From assembly GCA_052145115.1 (NCBI GenBank), contig JBKQPG010000054.1, positions 32,913 to 96,912 of the forward strand: a stretch of DNA of 64,000 nucleotides, written 5' to 3'. The position numbers were made by a program, and so were the translations under genes. The DNA comes from CAIVVT01 sp052145115 (GTDB taxonomy: Bacteria > Acidobacteriota > Terriglobia > Bryobacterales > Bryobacteraceae). Shown here piece after piece: positions 15,026 through 24,654 of the stretch (within the stretch, counting starts at the first letter, position 1; the number at the start of each line of letters is the position of its first letter). A model generated the notes under the pieces. That model had not been told where the DNA came from. It did not search any database and worked only from the letters and a program-made list of their open reading frames with translations.

Positions 15026-16825
15026 ATGAACCCCGACGATGTGAAACTGAGCTCGGTCAACTGGGAACACGGGATGTTGCTGACGCCGGAGCATTTTCTC
15101 CGCCAGGAGAGATACTTCGAAGCGGGCCTGCTGTGGGTGCTGCGGTACGCCACCGACGCCTACGGACTGGTGGGCGGCGGGCCGCGGCTGCCGGAGGCGG
15201 AACTGGGGGCGGTGCGCCACGATCCGATCGTGACGATCGACGAGGACGACCAGGCGCTGAGAGTGGCGGTGACGCAGTGCCGGGCGCTGACGCCGGCCGG
15301 GTGCAGCGTGGAGATCGACCCGGAACATCCGGTCCAGCGGCAGTTCGCGAAGGCGGAGCTGGAGGGAGTCACGGAGACACCAATTTACATTGTCTGCGAC
15401 CCAGGCGAGAAGCAGATCTACGACGGACCGGTGGACGAATTCAATCCGCAGATGCAGACCGAACGGCGACCGGCGTACGGGCTGAGCCTGCGGTTGCACG
15501 CGGACAGCGTGCCGTACAGCGTGGCGGTGGCGCGGCTGCGGAAACAGCGCCATGGGACAGGATTCGAGAAGGATGCGGCGTACATTCCGGCGTGCACGTG
15601 CCTGATGAGCCATAGCGAACTGGCGTCGGCGTGGAGGCGGATTGCGGACGCGTTCACGGCGCTGACGGAGCGCTACACCGAGCTGAACCGGGCGATGCGG
15701 GAGTTCCTGGTCCTGTTCACGGAGCGAGGCATCGAGACGCAGACCGACACCGAGGCGGCTAACTTCGTGGAGCGCATGACGGTGGCGCTGCACAACGCGG
15801 TGTACGACGTGCTGGATCCGGTTCAGAGCCCGAAGCAGTTTTTCGGCCGGATCCGGCGGTTTCTGCACAGCGCGGCGGCGTATCTCGAATTGACGCCGGT
15901 GGTGCAGCAGTACTTCGACACGCTGAAGGAGACGGGCGAGACCGAGTTCATCGTGCTGGTGGAAAAGCAGAAGAAGATCCTGCAAGCGACGCGGAGCTGG
16001 TCGATTCACGAGGACCTGGGAGTGGAGGCGCGGTCGGCGCTGGGGTCGCTGGACGCGCTGATGCGGCTGGAGCGGGCGCTGGAAGGCAAGTACATCGACT
16101 TCCACATGAGCACGGCGCTGGACGCGATGAACTTCATTTTCGATCGCGGCGGGAAGGTGCTGTACAAGCTGGCGGCCAAGCCGTCGCGGGTGCAGGGCGT
16201 GGCGGACGAAATGACGTTGTACTTTTCGCAACTGCGGCTGGAGGGACGTGACAAGTACCGGCTGATCCTGGTGGGCGAGCGGAACGCGACGTTCGAGAAG
16301 GGCACCAAGATCACGGTGGAGATTGCGATCAACGAGGCCAGCGGATTCCGGCGCAAGCCGATCATGCTGGCGTGCGAGTCGAAGTCGGCGGAGCAGTGCA
16401 ATTTCGAATACGATTTCGAGGCGCCGGACGTGCCGACGATCACGGATCTGCAGGTGACCCTGCCGGCGCACCATGCGATCCGCACGGCGCTGCTGTTCAC
16501 GCGGCACCGGTTTTATGCGCAAAAGATGGAGGAGCCGGTGCGCAACGTGGAGCCGGTGCAGCGGCTGGAGCCGGCCCGGCCGGCGCCGACGCCCGCAGCG
16601 CCGGCAGCGGCGCCCGAGGCTCCGCGCGGGCCGCGCTTCGAACCGACGCCGCGGCCGGAGCGGCGTCCCGATCCGCGCTTCGAGCCGCCGCCGGCGGAAC
16701 CGCGTCAGGAGCCGAAGGTCGAAGAGCGGCCGGCGCCGTGGGAGGCGCCCAGGCGATACGAACCGCCGCGCGAGAGCCCGGAGCCCAATCCGCCGCCTCC
16801 GCCGCGGCGGCGGCGGCTGGAATGA
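15026..16825 (+). CDS. tssK: Type VI secretion baseplate protein TssK/VasE
   Basis: 599 residues, longer than the usual 440-450. The first 450 or so match TssK: NWEHGMLLTPEHFLRQERYF near residue 8, and the helical middle region with SIHEDLGVEARSALGSL. TssK joins the baseplate to the TssL/TssM membrane complex. The last 100 or so residues form a Pro/Arg/Glu-rich low-complexity tail ending in PPPPPRRRRLE, likely disordered. It lies 15 bp after tssG. The presence of TssK separates this system from phage tails and extracellular injection systems. Confidence 0.88.
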   Translation: MNPDDVKLSSVNWEHGMLLTPEHFLRQERYFEAGLLWVLRYATDAYGLVGGGPRLPEAELGAVRHDPIVTIDEDDQALRVAVTQCRALTPAGCSVEIDPEHPVQRQFAKAELEGVTETPIYIVCDPGEKQIYDGPVDEFNPQMQTERRPAYGLSLRLHADSVPYSVAVARLRKQRHGTGFEKDAAYIPACTCLMSHSELASAWRRIADAFTALTERYTELNRAMREFLVLFTERGIETQTDTEAANFVERMTVALHNAVYDVLDPVQSPKQFFGRIRRFLHSAAAYLELTPVVQQYFDTLKETGETEFIVLVEKQKKILQATRSWSIHEDLGVEARSALGSLDALMRLERALEGKYIDFHMSTALDAMNFIFDRGGKVLYKLAAKPSRVQGVADEMTLYFSQLRLEGRDKYRLILVGERNATFEKGTKITVEIAINEASGFRRKPIMLACESKSAEQCNFEYDFEAPDVPTITDLQVTLPAHHAIRTALLFTRHRFYAQKMEEPVRNVEPVQRLEPARPAPTPAAPAAAPEAPRGPRFEPTPRPERRPDPRFEPPPAEPRQEPKVEERPAPWEAPRRYEPPRESPEPNPPPPPRRRRLE

Positions 16826-16843
16826 GGAGCAGGAGGCACGACC

Positions 16844-19477
16844 ATGGCGATTGATCTGGACAAACTATCGGGCGAGCTGGAAGATGCGCTGGAGCGGGCG
16901 CGGCTGCTGGCCGAGCAGAGGAAGCAGGCGCAGATCACGCCAGTGCACATGCTGTACGTCCTGCTGGACGGCGAGAGCGCGCTGGCGGCGGGGCTGGAGA
17001 AAGCGGGCATCGCCTGCGGCGCGCTGCTGGAGTCGTTCGCCACGCGGTTGAACAAAGAGGGAACGAACAAGCTGGAGCCGGGAAAACGGCCGGTGGCGTC
17101 GCGGGCACTGCGCGAGTTGATTGAGAAATCGTTCGAAAAGATGGCGGCGCGCGGCGCGGAGGCGGCCGAGCCGATCGACTTCGTGCTGGCAGCGGTGGAT
17201 TACGGCGAGGAAGGACTGAAGGGCGAACTGCGGGGCGCGGGGGCGACCAAGCAGGCGGTCGAGAAGACGGCCGAGACACGGACGGCCACCTCCGAGACGC
17301 TGGGCCAGCCGGGCGCGGTGGGCGCGGCCGCCAAGAGCGCGTCGTCGAAGGTGCTCGAGCGGTTCGGGCGCGACCTCACCAAGGCAGCCGCGGCGGGGGA
17401 GCTGATGCCGGTGATCGGCCGGGACGAGGAGATCCGGCGCGTGATCCAGACGCTGCTCAGAAAGAGCAAGAACAACCCGGTGCTGGTGGGCGATCCGGGC
17501 ACGGGCAAGACGGCGATCGCCGAGGGACTGGCATTGCGGATTGCGAGCGGCGACGTCCCCGAGTCACTCAAGAAGTGCAAGGTGATCGGGCTGGACCTGA
17601 CGTCGATGGTGGCGGGCGCCAAGTACCGCGGCGAGTTCGAAGAGCGGCTCAAAGGGGTGGTGGACGAAGTACGCGCCAGGAAGGGCGAGATCATTCTGTT
17701 CCTGGACGAGCTGCACACTCTGGTGGGGGCAGGGGGCAATGAAGGCGGGATGGACGCGGCCAACATCCTGAAGCCGGCGCTGGCGCGCGGCGAGCTGCGC
17801 TGCCTGGGGGCGACGACGTTCGACGAGTACCGCGAGCGGATCGAGAAGGACGGAGCGCTGGCGCGCCGTTTCGACGTCGTCACGGTGAAGGAACCGACGG
17901 ACGAAACGATGATGGTGATTCTGCGCGGGATCCGTCCGCGCTACGAGGCGTATCACGGGGTGCGGCTGTCGGACGAAGCGCTGCAGGCGTCGGTGAAGCT
18001 GTCGCGGCGCTACATGCGCAACCGGTTCCTGCCGGACAAGGCGGTGGACGTGATCGACGAGGCGACGGCGCGAATCCGCATGCAAAGGGAATCGAAGCCG
18101 ACGCAAATCGACCAACAGGAGCGGCTGCTGCTGCAGAAGCAGGCGCAACTGGAGGCGCTGGGAGGGTCGGCCACGACGGCGGCGCAGAAGCGGATCGTGG
18201 CCGAACTGCAGGCGGCGGTGGATGAGCTCAAGCCCAAGGTGGAGGCGCTGGTCGAGCAGTGGAACAAGCAGAAGAGCGCGGCCGACAATCTGCAGAAGAC
18301 GAAGCAGGCGATTCAGGAGCAGAGCGCGTTGCTGGAGGCGGCCGAAGCGAAGGGCGACGTGGCGAAGTCGGCCGAGATCCGTTATGGATCGTTGAAATAC
18401 CTGGAGCAGCAGCGCGAGGACCTGGAGAAGCAGCTGAGCGAGAGCGCGGGGACGCAGATGGTGCCGGACACGGTGCTGCCGGAGCATATCGCGGAGACGA
18501 TCGCGGAGCGAGTAGGCGTGCCGATCCACCGCATGCTGGAGAGCGAACGCGACCGGCTGGTCAAAATCGAGGAACGAATCGGCAGCCGCGTGTTCGGACA
18601 GGACGAAGCCGTGAGCGCCGTCTCCGACGCGGCGCGGCGCATGCGAGCCGATCTGCAGCCGGGGCGCAAACCGAACTCGTTCCTGTTCGTCGGGCCGACG
18701 GGCGTGGGCAAGACGGAACTGGCGAAGGCGCTGGCCGAGGCGCTGTTCGACGACGAAGCGGCGCTGGTCCGCATCGACATGGGCGAGTACAAGGACAAGT
18801 CATCGGTGGCGGGACTGATCGGGTCGCGTCCGGGCCTGGTAGGGTCGGACGAGGGCGGGTTCCTGACCGAGCAGGTGCGGCGCTCGCCGTATTCCATCGT
18901 GTTGTTCGACGAGGTCGAAAAAGGGCACCCGGAGATTCTGGACCTGCTGCTGGGCGTGCTGGACGAAGGGCGTCTCACGGATGCGAAGGGGCGCTTCTGC
19001 GACTTTTCAAACACGCTGATTATTTTCACGTCGAACCTGGGCGTGCGGGAATCGCTGGACGCCACGGACGATCCGGAAAAACGCAAAGACATCATCCTCG
19101 AAGTGGTGAAGGCCTCGCTGCGGCCGGAATTGTATAATCGGATCTCTCAAGTGATCGCTTTCAACCCGCTGGCTGAGCCTGAGCTGGAGAGAATCGTCAA
19201 CGTCCAATTGGCAGGCCTGAGGAAGAAGCTGGCGGACGACCGGGAGATCCAGCTCGATGTCACTCCGGAAGCCCTGGCTTACCTGGCCAGGCAATCCTAT
19301 GATCCAGCCTACGGCGCCCGGCCGGTGGGGCGAACCATGCAACAGCTCGTGCTGTCGCCGGTGGCCGCGGCGGTCATCGCGGGAGAGGTCCAAGCGGGAC
19401 AGACTCTGCGGATCGAGTACAGCGAGGCTGAAGGGCTTGCCTTCAGCGCCGTGGAAACAGCGGCAAGCGCGGGGTAG
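16844..19477 (+). CDS. clpV: ClpV/TssH AAA+ ATPase that recycles the T6SS sheath
   Basis: 877 residues with the ClpB-type layout: N domain (1-150), first AAA+ module with Walker A GDPGTGKT (216-223) and Walker B LFLDELHTL, a coiled-coil middle domain (about 400-530), second AAA+ module with Walker A GPTGVGKT (617-624) and LFDEVEKGHP, and a C-terminal ClpB-D2-small domain. In type VI systems this hexamer unfolds contracted TssBC sheath. The operon position after tssK supports ClpV over the general chaperone ClpB. It is 18 bp from tssK and 4 bp before the next gene. Confidence 0.92.
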   Translation: MAIDLDKLSGELEDALERARLLAEQRKQAQITPVHMLYVLLDGESALAAGLEKAGIACGALLESFATRLNKEGTNKLEPGKRPVASRALRELIEKSFEKMAARGAEAAEPIDFVLAAVDYGEEGLKGELRGAGATKQAVEKTAETRTATSETLGQPGAVGAAAKSASSKVLERFGRDLTKAAAAGELMPVIGRDEEIRRVIQTLLRKSKNNPVLVGDPGTGKTAIAEGLALRIASGDVPESLKKCKVIGLDLTSMVAGAKYRGEFEERLKGVVDEVRARKGEIILFLDELHTLVGAGGNEGGMDAANILKPALARGELRCLGATTFDEYRERIEKDGALARRFDVVTVKEPTDETMMVILRGIRPRYEAYHGVRLSDEALQASVKLSRRYMRNRFLPDKAVDVIDEATARIRMQRESKPTQIDQQERLLLQKQAQLEALGGSATTAAQKRIVAELQAAVDELKPKVEALVEQWNKQKSAADNLQKTKQAIQEQSALLEAAEAKGDVAKSAEIRYGSLKYLEQQREDLEKQLSESAGTQMVPDTVLPEHIAETIAERVGVPIHRMLESERDRLVKIEERIGSRVFGQDEAVSAVSDAARRMRADLQPGRKPNSFLFVGPTGVGKTELAKALAEALFDDEAALVRIDMGEYKDKSSVAGLIGSRPGLVGSDEGGFLTEQVRRSPYSIVLFDEVEKGHPEILDLLLGVLDEGRLTDAKGRFCDFSNTLIIFTSNLGVRESLDATDDPEKRKDIILEVVKASLRPELYNRISQVIAFNPLAEPELERIVNVQLAGLRKKLADDREIQLDVTPEALAYLARQSYDPAYGARPVGRTMQQLVLSPVAAAVIAGEVQAGQTLRIEYSEAEGLAFSAVETAASAG

Positions 19478-19481
19478 AGCG

Positions 19482-21632
19482 ATGCGGGTGCTGGCGTGCC
19501 TGGTGCTGGGCGCATGCATCCTCGGCGCCAAGGACAATACCGTTTCGCGGGCCGAGGCGCAGGATGGATGGCTGCTGCTGTTCGACGGCGAGTCGCTGTT
19601 CGGCTGGAGCCAGGATGGGAAGAAGTGGCATGCGGCCGACGGCGTTCTGAGCTGTGATGCGGGCGACTGCGGCGAGCTGCGGACGAACGCGCCTTTCACG
19701 GATTACAGCCTGAAATTCGATTACCGCGCCGCGCGGGCGGACTCCGATGCGGGCCTGTTTTTCCGGTTCGCCAAGGAGGGCGCGCCCGCGGACAGCGGGT
19801 ACGACTTGCGGCTGGGCGATTCCGACGGGAAGTGGCCGGCCGGGAGCATCGCGCAGCACCTCAAGGCCGAAGGAGGCAAGCCGGCCCCAAGCCAGTGGCA
19901 CAGCGTCGAGCTGGACGTGTCGGGCGACGATGTGAGCGTCAAGATCGACGGCCGGGCGGCGGCGTCCGGGAAAGAGAGCAAGTCCCACGCGGGCTACATC
20001 GCGCTGGCGTGCCGACACGGGGGGAAATACGAGTTCCGGAACATCAAGCTGAAGCCTCTGGGGCTGAAGCCGATCTTCAACGGCACGGACCTGTCGGGCT
20101 GGAAGGCGGTGAATCCGCCGCCACCAAAGCCGGGCGGCGGTGGCATGAAGAAATTCAAGCTCTTCGGCGGCGGCGGAGAGAAGAAGCCGCACGAAGCCAA
20201 CTGGAGCCTCGCGAACGGTGCGATTCACGGCGCCAACGGACCCGGCCAACTGGAGACGCAAGCCGCGTACGACGATTTCCTGCTGCAGGTGGATGTGAAG
20301 GTGACCTCTACCGGCAAGAAGCAGCCGCCGCAGGCGGCGCTGTGTTTTCGCGGCGATCCCGGCCAGGTCGAATCGGGATATGAAGTGTCGATCGAAAACG
20401 GCGTGTCGACGGGCAACCTGAACGGACTGAAGATTGCGCGCAAGGTGCTGGGCGACAACGATCAGTTCTTCACGGCGACGATTCTCGGGCGGGGGCGGCA
20501 CGTCGAGATCTGGGTGAACGGGTACCCGGTGAATGAGTTTGACGATGTGCGCCCCGAAGGCACGTCGCCGAAGAAGGAGGCGCGGACGACGCCGGGAACG
20601 ATCGCCCTGGGCGCGCCGGAAGGCGAAGGGACGATCGACTATCAGAACATCAAAATCGCGGCGCTTCCAAAGACCTTGGGCGGACAAACGGCCAAGGCAG
20701 CCGCCGCCGCAGCGCCCGCCGCCGTGGCGGCGCCAACGCCGGCCCCGATGCCGCAGGCGCCGGCCCTTCAGCAGCCGGTGGCGCCGGCGATGCAGCAGTT
20801 TGCGGCACAACAAGCCCAGAACGAGCAGCGGCAGGCGCAGGTTTCCAAGCTGATGCAGCAGGCGCTGAATGCGGATCAACCCGAGACGCAGAAAGATCTG
20901 TATGAGAAGATCCTGGCGCTCGATCCGGGCAACGTGAACGCCGCGAACGGTTTTAAAGAGGCGCAGCAGAAGATCGCGCAGGCCAAATCGCAACAACAGA
21001 AAGAAACGGAGGAGAAGGCCCAACAGAGCCAGACCGAAGAGCAGAAGGCGGCCACGCTGGCGCAGTCTTTGCAGGCCGGTCAGGCGGCGTTTCTGATGGG
21101 CGACATCGCCACGGCCTCAGGCCAGCTGGCGATCGCGCAGCGAATCGCGCCGGACAATCCACAGGTGCAAAGCCTCAAACAGCGCGTGGATGCGGCGGCC
21201 CAGCAGCGGGACAGGTTGCGGTACCTGCTGCTGGGCGGAGGACTGCTGGTGCTGCTCGGAGGCGGAGGGTTGTTCTTATTCACGCGCGGCAAGAAGGACC
21301 CGTTCGTCGAGGTGATCGAGGGTGTGCAGAAGGGCGAGAAATTCGCGTTGAACCAGGAGGTGGTGCACATCGGCGCGGTGGCCCAGGACGGCGGCATGAA
21401 GAACGACATCGTGCTGCAGGACGTGGAGCGGATGGTCTCGCGGTTCCATTGCGAGATTCACGTCAAGGCCGGCAAGCTGTTTCTGATCGACTGCAACAGC
21501 TCCAACGGGACGCGGCTGGACGGACGGCGCGTCTCTCCCGGCAAGCCGGTGCGGCTCAAGAGCGGCTCGCGGGTCGAACTCGGCGGCACGTGCGCGCTGA
21601 GGGTGGGCTACGAGAAGCGCAAGAAGGCCTGA
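19482..21632 (+). CDS. DUF1080-DUF1080-transmembrane-FHA fusion protein
   Basis: 716 residues from the ATG at 19482; earlier in-frame starts lie inside clpV. In order: signal peptide (1-25); two DUF1080/LamG-like beta-sandwich domains, the first starting LLLFDGESLFGW and the second IFNGTDLSGWKAV; a Pro/Ala/Gln linker; a helical TPR-like or coiled-coil region; a transmembrane helix (about 579-600); and a cytoplasmic FHA domain (about 605-712) with SRFH (653-656) and NSSNGT (672-677). The usual GR is GA here. DUF1080 domains occur in secreted sugar-binding or 3-keto-glycoside hydrolases. So a periplasmic glycan-binding part appears tied to an intracellular phosphopeptide-binding part, suggesting an envelope sensor for the secretion system. 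This function is inference. Confidence 0.85.
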   Translation: MRVLACLVLGACILGAKDNTVSRAEAQDGWLLLFDGESLFGWSQDGKKWHAADGVLSCDAGDCGELRTNAPFTDYSLKFDYRAARADSDAGLFFRFAKEGAPADSGYDLRLGDSDGKWPAGSIAQHLKAEGGKPAPSQWHSVELDVSGDDVSVKIDGRAAASGKESKSHAGYIALACRHGGKYEFRNIKLKPLGLKPIFNGTDLSGWKAVNPPPPKPGGGGMKKFKLFGGGGEKKPHEANWSLANGAIHGANGPGQLETQAAYDDFLLQVDVKVTSTGKKQPPQAALCFRGDPGQVESGYEVSIENGVSTGNLNGLKIARKVLGDNDQFFTATILGRGRHVEIWVNGYPVNEFDDVRPEGTSPKKEARTTPGTIALGAPEGEGTIDYQNIKIAALPKTLGGQTAKAAAAAAPAAVAAPTPAPMPQAPALQQPVAPAMQQFAAQQAQNEQRQAQVSKLMQQALNADQPETQKDLYEKILALDPGNVNAANGFKEAQQKIAQAKSQQQKETEEKAQQSQTEEQKAATLAQSLQAGQAAFLMGDIATASGQLAIAQRIAPDNPQVQSLKQRVDAAAQQRDRLRYLLLGGGLLVLLGGGGLFLFTRGKKDPFVEVIEGVQKGEKFALNQEVVHIGAVAQDGGMKNDIVLQDVERMVSRFHCEIHVKAGKLFLIDCNSSNGTRLDGRRVSPGKPVRLKSGSRVELGGTCALRVGYEKRKKA

Positions 21633-21644
21633 ACCAAGCGCGGA

Positions 21645-21665
21645 GGCGCGGATGACATCCGCGCC
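21645..21665 (+). terminator. Hairpin after the T6SS operon
   Basis: Perfect 9-bp stem, GGCGCGGAT-GAC-ATCCGCGCC, 12 bp after the stop of the FHA fusion gene. There is no T-run after it, so it may be a 3' stabiliser or a non-classical terminator. The following 190 bases up to the GH5 stop hold nothing else I can support. Confidence 0.5.
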
Positions 21666-21856
21666 GCGCGTGCCAAGTCTCCCCACGGCGCAGGCACCGC
21701 CAAGGCGAGGCAGACCGCCGATGGAAGTGCGAGTTGAATCCCCGGCCATGGATTGCAGCGCACGAAGACCTCGACGGCAAACACCGTCGCGCTGGAGCGA
21801 GCGGCATTACCGGCGAAGGGAGGCGTCGTGAAAGAACAGGCGCCCGGTCTGGTGCG

Positions 21857-22984
21857 CTACTTGATTTCGCCGTGCATGGCGGCCTTGGCGAATTGGCCGG
21901 ACGGGTTGAGCGTATAGTTCCAGTCGCTGAGGAGCGTAGGGCCCCATTCGGGATCGAAACACCACACGGTCCAACTGATGTTCTTGCTCTCGAGATACTT
22001 AATGATCGCCGGGCCGTAAGCGGCCAACTCTCCCCGGTTGCCGGAGCGGCCTGGCCCAGCCGGGGCGGCGGGAGGAGATGTCGGAATCGGCGTTCCCGGA
22101 GCGGCGAATCCGCCAAATTCCGTGGCGATCAGCGGGTAAGTGGCGGCGGCGAAGCCGAAATCCTCCTCCCACTTTGGCTCCCAGGGTGGAGTGCGCTTGA
22201 ACTGATAGGGGTGAACGGTGTAACCGATGCCTTCGGCCGCGATGGAGTTGAGACGCAGCGGGGCAAGGTCGTAGGCCCAGTCGAAACCAGCGACCAGCGG
22301 AATGACCTGATGCGTGTTGGCGCGGATCACGGCGATTTCATCTTCCACGATGGTCTTCCAGACGTCCCAGGAGACCCGGCCGAAGGCTGCGGGCTCGTTG
22401 AACAGCTCGAAGAAAGCCACCGTGTTGTTGTGGCCATAGCGGCGCGACATGGCGCGCCAGAATCCATAGGTTTCTTCCTTCGTGGTCTCGTACATCGGGT
22501 CCTGATAGACGCCCGTGGTCATGTTGCCGATGGAGTGCCAGTCGATCATGACGTACATGCCCAGGTCCGTGGCCCATTCCACGACCTGGTCCAAGAGCTT
22601 GATGTAGTCCGTCCCGCCGCGCTCGCGCCAGGCGACCGGGTGAACGGGAATACGGAGCAACGTGGTCCCCATCTCCTTGACTTTGACGAAGTGCTCCTTG
22701 TTCCAGTGGCCCTGCCTCTCGAGCTTGTCGGGATCGGAGATGGACAGCCCGCGGAACAGCACCGGCTTGCCGTCCGGATCGACGAACCGATTGCCCTTGA
22801 CCGAGATCAGGGGCATTTTCGTGGCGTTCTTCAGGGGAGCGGCGCGCCCCGCGCCGGGGGCCTCGTCCCGCCACCAGTAGTGCGTGCGTGCCGGCGCGGC
22901 GGGCGGAGTGATCTGCGCAATCGCCGGGGCGCACCAACATAACGATGCCAGAGCAACTTGTGCGAGAAGGATGGAGCACTGCAT
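21857..22984 (-). CDS. Secreted glycoside hydrolase family 5 (cellulase-type) enzyme
   Basis: 375 residues. A signal peptide occupies about 1-23 (cleavage near APAIAQ). It has an (alpha/beta)8 barrel with FRGLSISD near the start, RIPVHPVAW (111-119), the FELFNEPA segment with acid/base Glu197, VHPYQF, and ATEFGG with nucleophile Glu289. WTVWCFDPEW near the end is typical of barrel strand 8. The ATG at 22984 has GAGG at good distance. The frame is open upstream to 23236, but that part has no signal-peptide character. The likely activity is hydrolysis of beta-glucan, mannan or related polymers outside the cytoplasm. Confidence 0.88.
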   Translation of the reverse strand: MQCSILLAQVALASLCWCAPAIAQITPPAAPARTHYWWRDEAPGAGRAAPLKNATKMPLISVKGNRFVDPDGKPVLFRGLSISDPDKLERQGHWNKEHFVKVKEMGTTLLRIPVHPVAWRERGGTDYIKLLDQVVEWATDLGMYVMIDWHSIGNMTTGVYQDPMYETTKEETYGFWRAMSRRYGHNNTVAFFELFNEPAAFGRVSWDVWKTIVEDEIAVIRANTHQVIPLVAGFDWAYDLAPLRLNSIAAEGIGYTVHPYQFKRTPPWEPKWEEDFGFAAATYPLIATEFGGFAAPGTPIPTSPPAAPAGPGRSGNRGELAAYGPAIIKYLESKNISWTVWCFDPEWGPTLLSDWNYTLNPSGQFAKAAMHGEIK

Positions 22985-23325
22985 TGCATACCTCTTCTTG
23001 AACGGCCGAGACGTGCCGCGGTGAGCCGGCGATGTCGGGCTGTATTTCGATTGAGAGTATAACAGTGGCCGTGAAAGGGTGGTCACAGGGCATTCAGCGC
23101 CCGCAAGCAGTTCCACGCAGCTCTCGGATCGCCAATCGATGCCCACGCGATGCGCGGGGCCGAACCCCGCCCTGGCCTGAGCCGTCCGTGAGAGCGTAAC
23201 TGGCTTCGCGGGACGGATCTCTTCATAGACCGGCAACCACTACACCGGCTCGGAGTTCGGGATGCGGCCGGCCGTCCCGCGCCAAGCAGGAACCGGCTCG
23301 CGTCCGTTCCAGTCTGCGTGTGTGT
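22985..23325. other. Intergenic region upstream of the GH5 gene
   Basis: About 340 bases between the GH5 start and the stop of the membrane regulator, both on the minus strand. It must hold the GH5 leader and probably its promoter. I see the ribosome site but no clear -35/-10 pair or hairpin. Confidence 0.4.
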
Positions 23326-24654
23326 TTAGAAGGTGTACGTGCGGTGGGCGACCAGCTCGAACTTGGGGGTGTTCCAGGTCAGGTAATCGACCTTGAGCAG
23401 CGCCTCGAAGTAAGGAAACCGAGATTTTCCCTTCAAGCCGAGCGCTGCACTCAGTCTCTGGATCCAGAGCTCCGTGCTGATGAACTGCCCACCGGCCTCA
23501 CTCGAAGGCATGTCGGTCCCGGAGATCAGGAGCACGCTGCCGGCGTGGTTCGGCGTTGGGAGATAAGCCACGCGGCAAAAGCCCTGGCTGGACCACTGAA
23601 CGGCATATCTGGCCGCCTCACCCGGAAGGGGGGAGTGATTGTCGAAATAGGAGACCATTGGCGGGCCTTCGATGAAGCCACTGCGGAAGTTCAGTTGGTC
23701 CTCGAACAGATCCACCCAGGGATTCGTGCGGCGGGTGCCGACGAGGATCAAGTTGTGCGACTGCAGATAATTCACAGTGAAATCTCGCGCGAACATGATC
23801 TCTGTGGGCAGACTGTGGCTCGCATTCAGCACCGAGAAGGTCGCCGCCAGCCGGCCGTCGGATAGGTGCGTGAAGTACGAACCATTCAGGTCTTTCCAGC
23901 GATTCCTCTCGGCCGGGTCCCGCAAACGCTCGTTCATCAGGCGCTCGAAAGCCTTGTCGCGGTACTCGTTCAATGAGAGCTGGTGCTGGATGGCGTCCTC
24001 GAACAGTCCAATGATCGCGTCAGAGACGACAATTGAGGTCGGACGCCCATTGTCGAACATCTGGGACCAGAGACGGCCGACCTCGCTGGCCGGATGGCCG
24101 GCGGTTCTAATACCCCACAAGTTGAACAGTGCCGCCACCAGCAGAACTCCGGCGACGGCCAGAGCCGAGTACTCTGCTACTCGCAGCCAACGCCAGCGCA
24201 AGTGGGGGCCGGGCGTCTCCGGCGGGCGATCCAGAGCCGGCTCGGCCTCGCGACTATGGAATACAGGCGTGTACGACCCTTTGGGAAGCTCGATGATCAT
24301 GGGCTCGTCCCGACCCTCGGAGGCAAAGTACTGCTCTAGCCTCTTGCGCAGTTGCGACACCTGCACACGGACGATAGCGTCCTGGGTGGTATCGTAGTCC
24401 GGCCGCCTATCGAAGACCTCGACTCCGATCTGTTGCTCGTGGATTGCCCCCCCCGCTTCATCGGGTTTGCGTTGGCTGAGGAACAAAAACAGCTCCCGCA
24501 GGCGGTGCGACTTGCCGAAGACGGAACTGGCCGCTACGCGCTGGATGAGGAGGATGCGCGTGTCAGGCTGGAATTCCTTGACGATCGCCGGCCCTTCGAC
24601 AGGTCCCGACTGTTTCACGGATTCCGGTTTATGGCGCGCTTCCCGCAGAAACAT
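23326..24654 (-). CDS. ToxR/CadC-like membrane-anchored winged-helix regulator
   Basis: 442 residues from the ATG at 24654, which has AGGAG at the right distance. The N-terminal 120 residues form an OmpR-type winged helix: LRELFLFLSQ, then AIVRVQVSQLRKRLEQYF for the recognition helix, and IIELPKGSYTPVF for the wing. A transmembrane helix follows (SALAVAGVLLVAALFNLW), then a periplasmic domain of about 240 residues of unknown fold. There is no receiver domain, so it probably senses the periplasm directly, as ToxR and CadC do. It diverges from the large TonB-dependent receptor gene and is the likely regulator of that gene. Confidence 0.78.
   Translation of the reverse strand: MFLREARHKPESVKQSGPVEGPAIVKEFQPDTRILLIQRVAASSVFGKSHRLRELFLFLSQRKPDEAGGAIHEQQIGVEVFDRRPDYDTTQDAIVRVQVSQLRKRLEQYFASEGRDEPMIIELPKGSYTPVFHSREAEPALDRPPETPGPHLRWRWLRVAEYSALAVAGVLLVAALFNLWGIRTAGHPASEVGRLWSQMFDNGRPTSIVVSDAIIGLFEDAIQHQLSLNEYRDKAFERLMNERLRDPAERNRWKDLNGSYFTHLSDGRLAATFSVLNASHSLPTEIMFARDFTVNYLQSHNLILVGTRRTNPWVDLFEDQLNFRSGFIEGPPMVSYFDNHSPLPGEAARYAVQWSSQGFCRVAYLPTPNHAGSVLLISGTDMPSSEAGGQFISTELWIQRLSAALGLKGKSRFPYFEALLKVDYLTWNTPKFELVAHRTYTF

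Noticed and set aside
8745..19477. Prophage tail or extracellular contractile injection system
   Set aside because: TssK and ClpV with TssF/TssG identify a type VI secretion system; no phage head, lysis or tail-fibre genes are present.
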